Under the pieces are notes generated by a model. That model was not told the DNA's origin. It did no database searches and saw nothing but the letters and a program-made list of their open reading frames with translations. 64,000 nucleotides of DNA. Origin: Eonycteris spelaea (taxonomy: Eukaryota; Chordata; Mammalia; Chiroptera; Pteropodidae). Position numbers and translations under genes: made by a program. The stretch is from the NCBI GenBank assembly GCA_003508835.1, contig PUFA01000315.1:806001-870000 (forward strand), in the 5' to 3' direction. Of this stretch, positions 61,231 to 64,000 are shown piece by piece; within the stretch, counting starts at the first letter, position 1; the number at the start of each line of letters is the position of its first letter.

Positions 61231-61949
61231 CTAGAGAGAATGAGTAAATGTTGTGGCCAAACTGAGTTGAAAAAATGGCTAATATAAATGTTCAAAATTG
61301 ACGATAGAATAAGTGGAACATTCATATGCACCAATTACCATTGATAGTTTCATATTAACTTTATCTAATCTTTTAAATTAGTAATGTAAATGCTGATGAA
61401 AATATATAAAGGCATAGAAAAATATGAAAATCTCTCTGTTTGATAAAGAATTTATAATTCCATAAAATATTAATATTAATAGTATAAAAAGATAACTGTA
61501 AATTAATCTCACTTATGAAGATAGATCAAGCTTATCACATTAATCATTAGCAGATAGAATATAGCAAATTATCCAAGAAATAATACCTATGACCAAGCAA
61601 GATTTATATCATGAATAAAAGAGTGGCTTAATATGAGAAATTCTGTCAACACGTGGTAAAGTTTTTTATTCCACAGAGGACAACACAAATATTCCCAAGG
61701 AGTATTTGGCAGATATAAATAATGTTTTTACAAAGGATATAATTTTATGATCCATATTTTTATTCTGTGGAAATTCTTGAATATACGCATTGAAGAGAAA
61801 TAAGCCTGTCATACTTGAGCTCATATCTTTTATCCAGTTAACTGCCTGATTCTGCCTCTCTTCTTCCCTCCTCTCTTTCCATCTTTATTCTTTCCTTCCC
61901 CATCTCACTTCGGAAGCATTAAGCAAGGGACTTTTAGGTAGTGACATTT
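61231..61949. other. No assignable features
   Basis: AT-rich, unassigned. Confidence 0.45.
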
Positions 61950-62150
61950 GGCTATACATGGTAGAAACCTAACCATAGTGGATTAGACAAATACAGTGTT
62001 TATTTTTCTCACACTGGAAGTCTGGAGGTTTGTAATTCAGGCCTGGAAAAGTTAATTAACATTGTCACAGGGTATCCAGATTCCTTCTATTTTTTTGCTC
62101 CATCCTTAATGTGTTGATTTTGTTTTCATGTTCCCAAGATTAAACTGTTA
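61950..62150 (+). repeat. Probable old interspersed repeat (unnamed)
   Basis: 'ctaaccatagtggattagac' near 61969, a TTTATTTTTCTCACACTGGAAG stretch near 62000 and 'tatccagattccttctattt' near 62073 resemble an old repeat whose consensus reads CAGTGGCTTAAAC ... TTTATTTCTCTC ... CTCCTTCCATC. Family name not recalled. Confidence 0.4.
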
Positions 62151-62329
62151 GACATCAGAATTACTTACCAATACTGAATAGTGAATGCAAAAAAATTTTT
62201 CTTCACTTGAAGTTTTGTCTTTATAATGGAAAGCAGAATATTCTAATAAGGCCACATTTATTTCATAACTGTTGAAATAATAATAAATATTCTATTCATC
62301 ACTATTCACAATACTTTTTGTACTCAGCC

Positions 62330-62690
62330 ATTTGTAATAACATTTAACTCCAAATCTCATAGGTTTACACCAACAAACATTTATCTCTCACTGATATTAA
62401 ATGTTGGTGGCTGTTTATCTGCTGCATATATCTTTTCATTATGAGAATCAGGTAAAGGAGCAAACTATATTTGCCACGTGCTCTTCTCAGGACAGAGGGA
62501 AAGGAGCAAATGGTAAAAACTTTCAATGTCTCTTAAAGCTTTTGCTCAGATATAACATACATCACACATGTTCACAGTCCATGGATCAAGGTGAGTCACA
62601 TGGACAAGCCTGACACTTAGGAAGAATGTACATTTTGCCTGCAGGGAGTGCTATAAGTCACTTGGCAATGGAGAGAGTTGTTTAATCCTC
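62330..62690 (+). repeat. Copy of an unnamed old mammalian repeat, nearly complete
   Basis: 'aacatttatctctcactgat' near 62376, 'cacgtgctcttctcaggaca' near 62475, 'caatgtctcttaaagctttt' near 62523, 'gagtcacatggacaagcctg' near 62592 and 'cactTGGCAATGGAGAG' near 62660 follow the plan of a repeat I recognise. The plus frame 62401-62613 (70 codons) lies wholly in it and is not a gene. Confidence 0.55.
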
Positions 62691-62774
62691 GCGGAGGAAT
62701 GAAGAAAATAGTTGGGAACAATAATTTTCCCTATCAGCATAAGCCTATAATTAGGAAACAATTTACTAGAGTAA

Positions 62775-62985
62775 ATAATAGAATTGGCTTTGGAATTGAA
62801 CCTGATTCAATTCTGGCTCTGTTGATTGCAGGTTGACTCTAAGCCTTAGTTTTCTTATAGATAAAATATGTTAATTTCTATGATTAAATGCTTTATTATA
62901 AAGCATTTATATTTTAAATTGCTTTAAAGGTGACTTGCACATAGTAACTGCCTAACAATTTGTTATCGTTTCTTAGCCATATGAA
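62775..62985 (+). mobile_element. MIR
   Basis: Plus-oriented MIR: 'gaattggctttggaattgaa' near 62782, 'attcaattctggctctgttg' near 62805, 'gactctaagccttagttttc' near 62835, then 'tagataaaatatgttaattt' and a GACTTGCACATAGTAACTGCC end near 62932. A small deletion removes part of the middle. Confidence 0.65.
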
Positions 62986-64000
62986 AATAATCAATCTTGT
63001 TTTCCAATGATAATCTCAATCAATTTGCTAGAATTGTGTTAGATATATCCATAGACACTTTGAAAATTATCTGGATTTTCATGTACACTTTGTTTAGACA
63101 TAAAATGGTGAAACTGACATTTCTATGTGAGATTGGAAGCTAAATAAACTAAATAGCAGTATAAAGAAAGTTGCGTTAAATTCAGAAAGCTGAATGTTTT
63201 ATGTACTCATATTTGGCCTCACACAAATATATATAGCTTATGAATTTTCATGAAATGACTTTATTTCAAGAATTTGAAGATTTATTACTTTGTTTCAGAT
63301 TGTGAATAAGTGGCTAAATGTGTTATTATATCTAGTCATTCTCCAGTCTTGCAGAAGATATCAAAAACATATTTATAAATCTAAGAAAAAAGATGCTATT
63401 GATTATGCAGGACTTTAGTCCACTATTCACCATTACAATAATAATCCTCTATAGTTTTTCAAAGTATTATTAAACAACTAGTGACAAAAATAAGATGAAA
63501 TTATTTTGTGGCTTTTGGTTTTGGAAAAGAACTAGACTATTGATTTGTGTTCTTTTACATTTCTTTATTGATTAGTCCACTTTGCTATCGCCCATTTTTT
63601 CCCACATGGTTTCTTTAATTGACAAAGACGTTTTGAGAAAATATGATGAGATTGAATTCAATCTTTGGTCAGAATTATTTTGTCATCTTTAATTTTCCAT
63701 TTTCTGATCCAAAATTCTCTTATTCTCCTATGTTTCATTCATTAGACACCTAGAAGTTTGCCTTTTCCTTTATCAGTACAATGGTTTAAAACTCCAGATG
63801 TATATAGCCCCAATGATCTATCTAAACATATCTAGCTGGTCATATGAGAATTGAAGTGAAATGTAGAATTTTAAATGAATGTGAGTTTTTCTAAGAATGC
63901 AAACCTCTGGACTACTTGGAGACTGCCTTGTAGACGTGTTTATAACATACATTATAGAGAATTTCAAAGAAAAAGCATTTGGTATAACAAAGATGATTTC
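62986..64000. other. No assignable features
   Basis: AT-rich DNA to the end of the window. No gene, RNA or named repeat is recognised. Confidence 0.45.

Noticed and set aside
1..64000. CRISPR arrays, bacterial operons, phage modules, tRNA genes, or a new defence-like system
   Set aside because: Nothing of this kind is visible. Repeats are dispersed eukaryotic retroelements and microsatellites, there are no dense long ORFs, and no cloverleaf with intact A and B boxes was seen by eye.

Overview
The window looks like AT-rich, repeat-dominated nuclear DNA from a placental mammal, either intergenic or deep intronic. I see no confident protein-coding gene, no intact RNA gene, and nothing bacterial or viral such as an operon, CRISPR array or phage module. 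The long open frames are short and lie mostly in LINE, LTR or DNA-transposon relics. What can be annotated is a layered record of transposable elements. The ancient ones are L2, MIR, HAL1-like, MER5A, MER20, Tigger1-like and MLT1. Old and middle-aged ones are several L1 pieces and ERV-type LTRs. One younger 5S rRNA-derived retroposon is also present.

Host inference: the MLT1, MER5A, MER20 and L1M families place the host in placental mammals. There is no Alu, B1, CAN, bovine tRNA or equine SINE anywhere in 64 kb. The only fairly young SINE-like unit is derived from 5S rRNA, with an unrelated 3' tail (34233-34444). 5S-derived SINEs are known from fruit bats (MEG-RS/MEG-RL), so a pteropodid is a reasonable but unproven guess. 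A lone 5S retropseudogene could occur in any mammal.

Layout. 1-5145: AT-rich flank, a GC-richer unassigned block (about 790-1262), then two abutting minus-strand L1 3' fragments. 5146-16712: mostly unassigned AT-rich DNA with L2/MIR pieces, a MER5A and simple repeats. 16713-21270: MLT1 LTR, an ERV-type LTR and L2 pieces on both strands. 23010-30708: HAL1-like ORF1 relic, MIR, Tigger1-like MITE, a good L2 3' end and a second MER5A. 32540-34457: old L1, then a diverged direct duplication of about 220 bp, one copy of which carries the 5S-derived element. 35225-39060: old minus-strand L1 with its middle missing. 42185-46880: the densest part, holding an L1 3' end, a TA-flanked DNA transposon with a SINE-like core, an ERV LTR, an MLT1 LTR, and L2 interrupted by an ERV1-like LTR. 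47473-47715: the only frame outside a recognised repeat that reads like protein, a possible terminal exon or retrocopy on the minus strand. 49697-64000: an inverted related LTR, MER20, another MLT1, an L1 3' end, several copies of one unnamed old repeat, and a MIR.

I did not find a new biological system. The observations most worth checking are the 5S-derived composite element with its paralogous empty site, the candidate exon at 47.5 kb, and the transposon at 43.3-43.9 kb. Family names come from memory of consensus sequences and boundaries are by eye, so expect errors of tens of bases.
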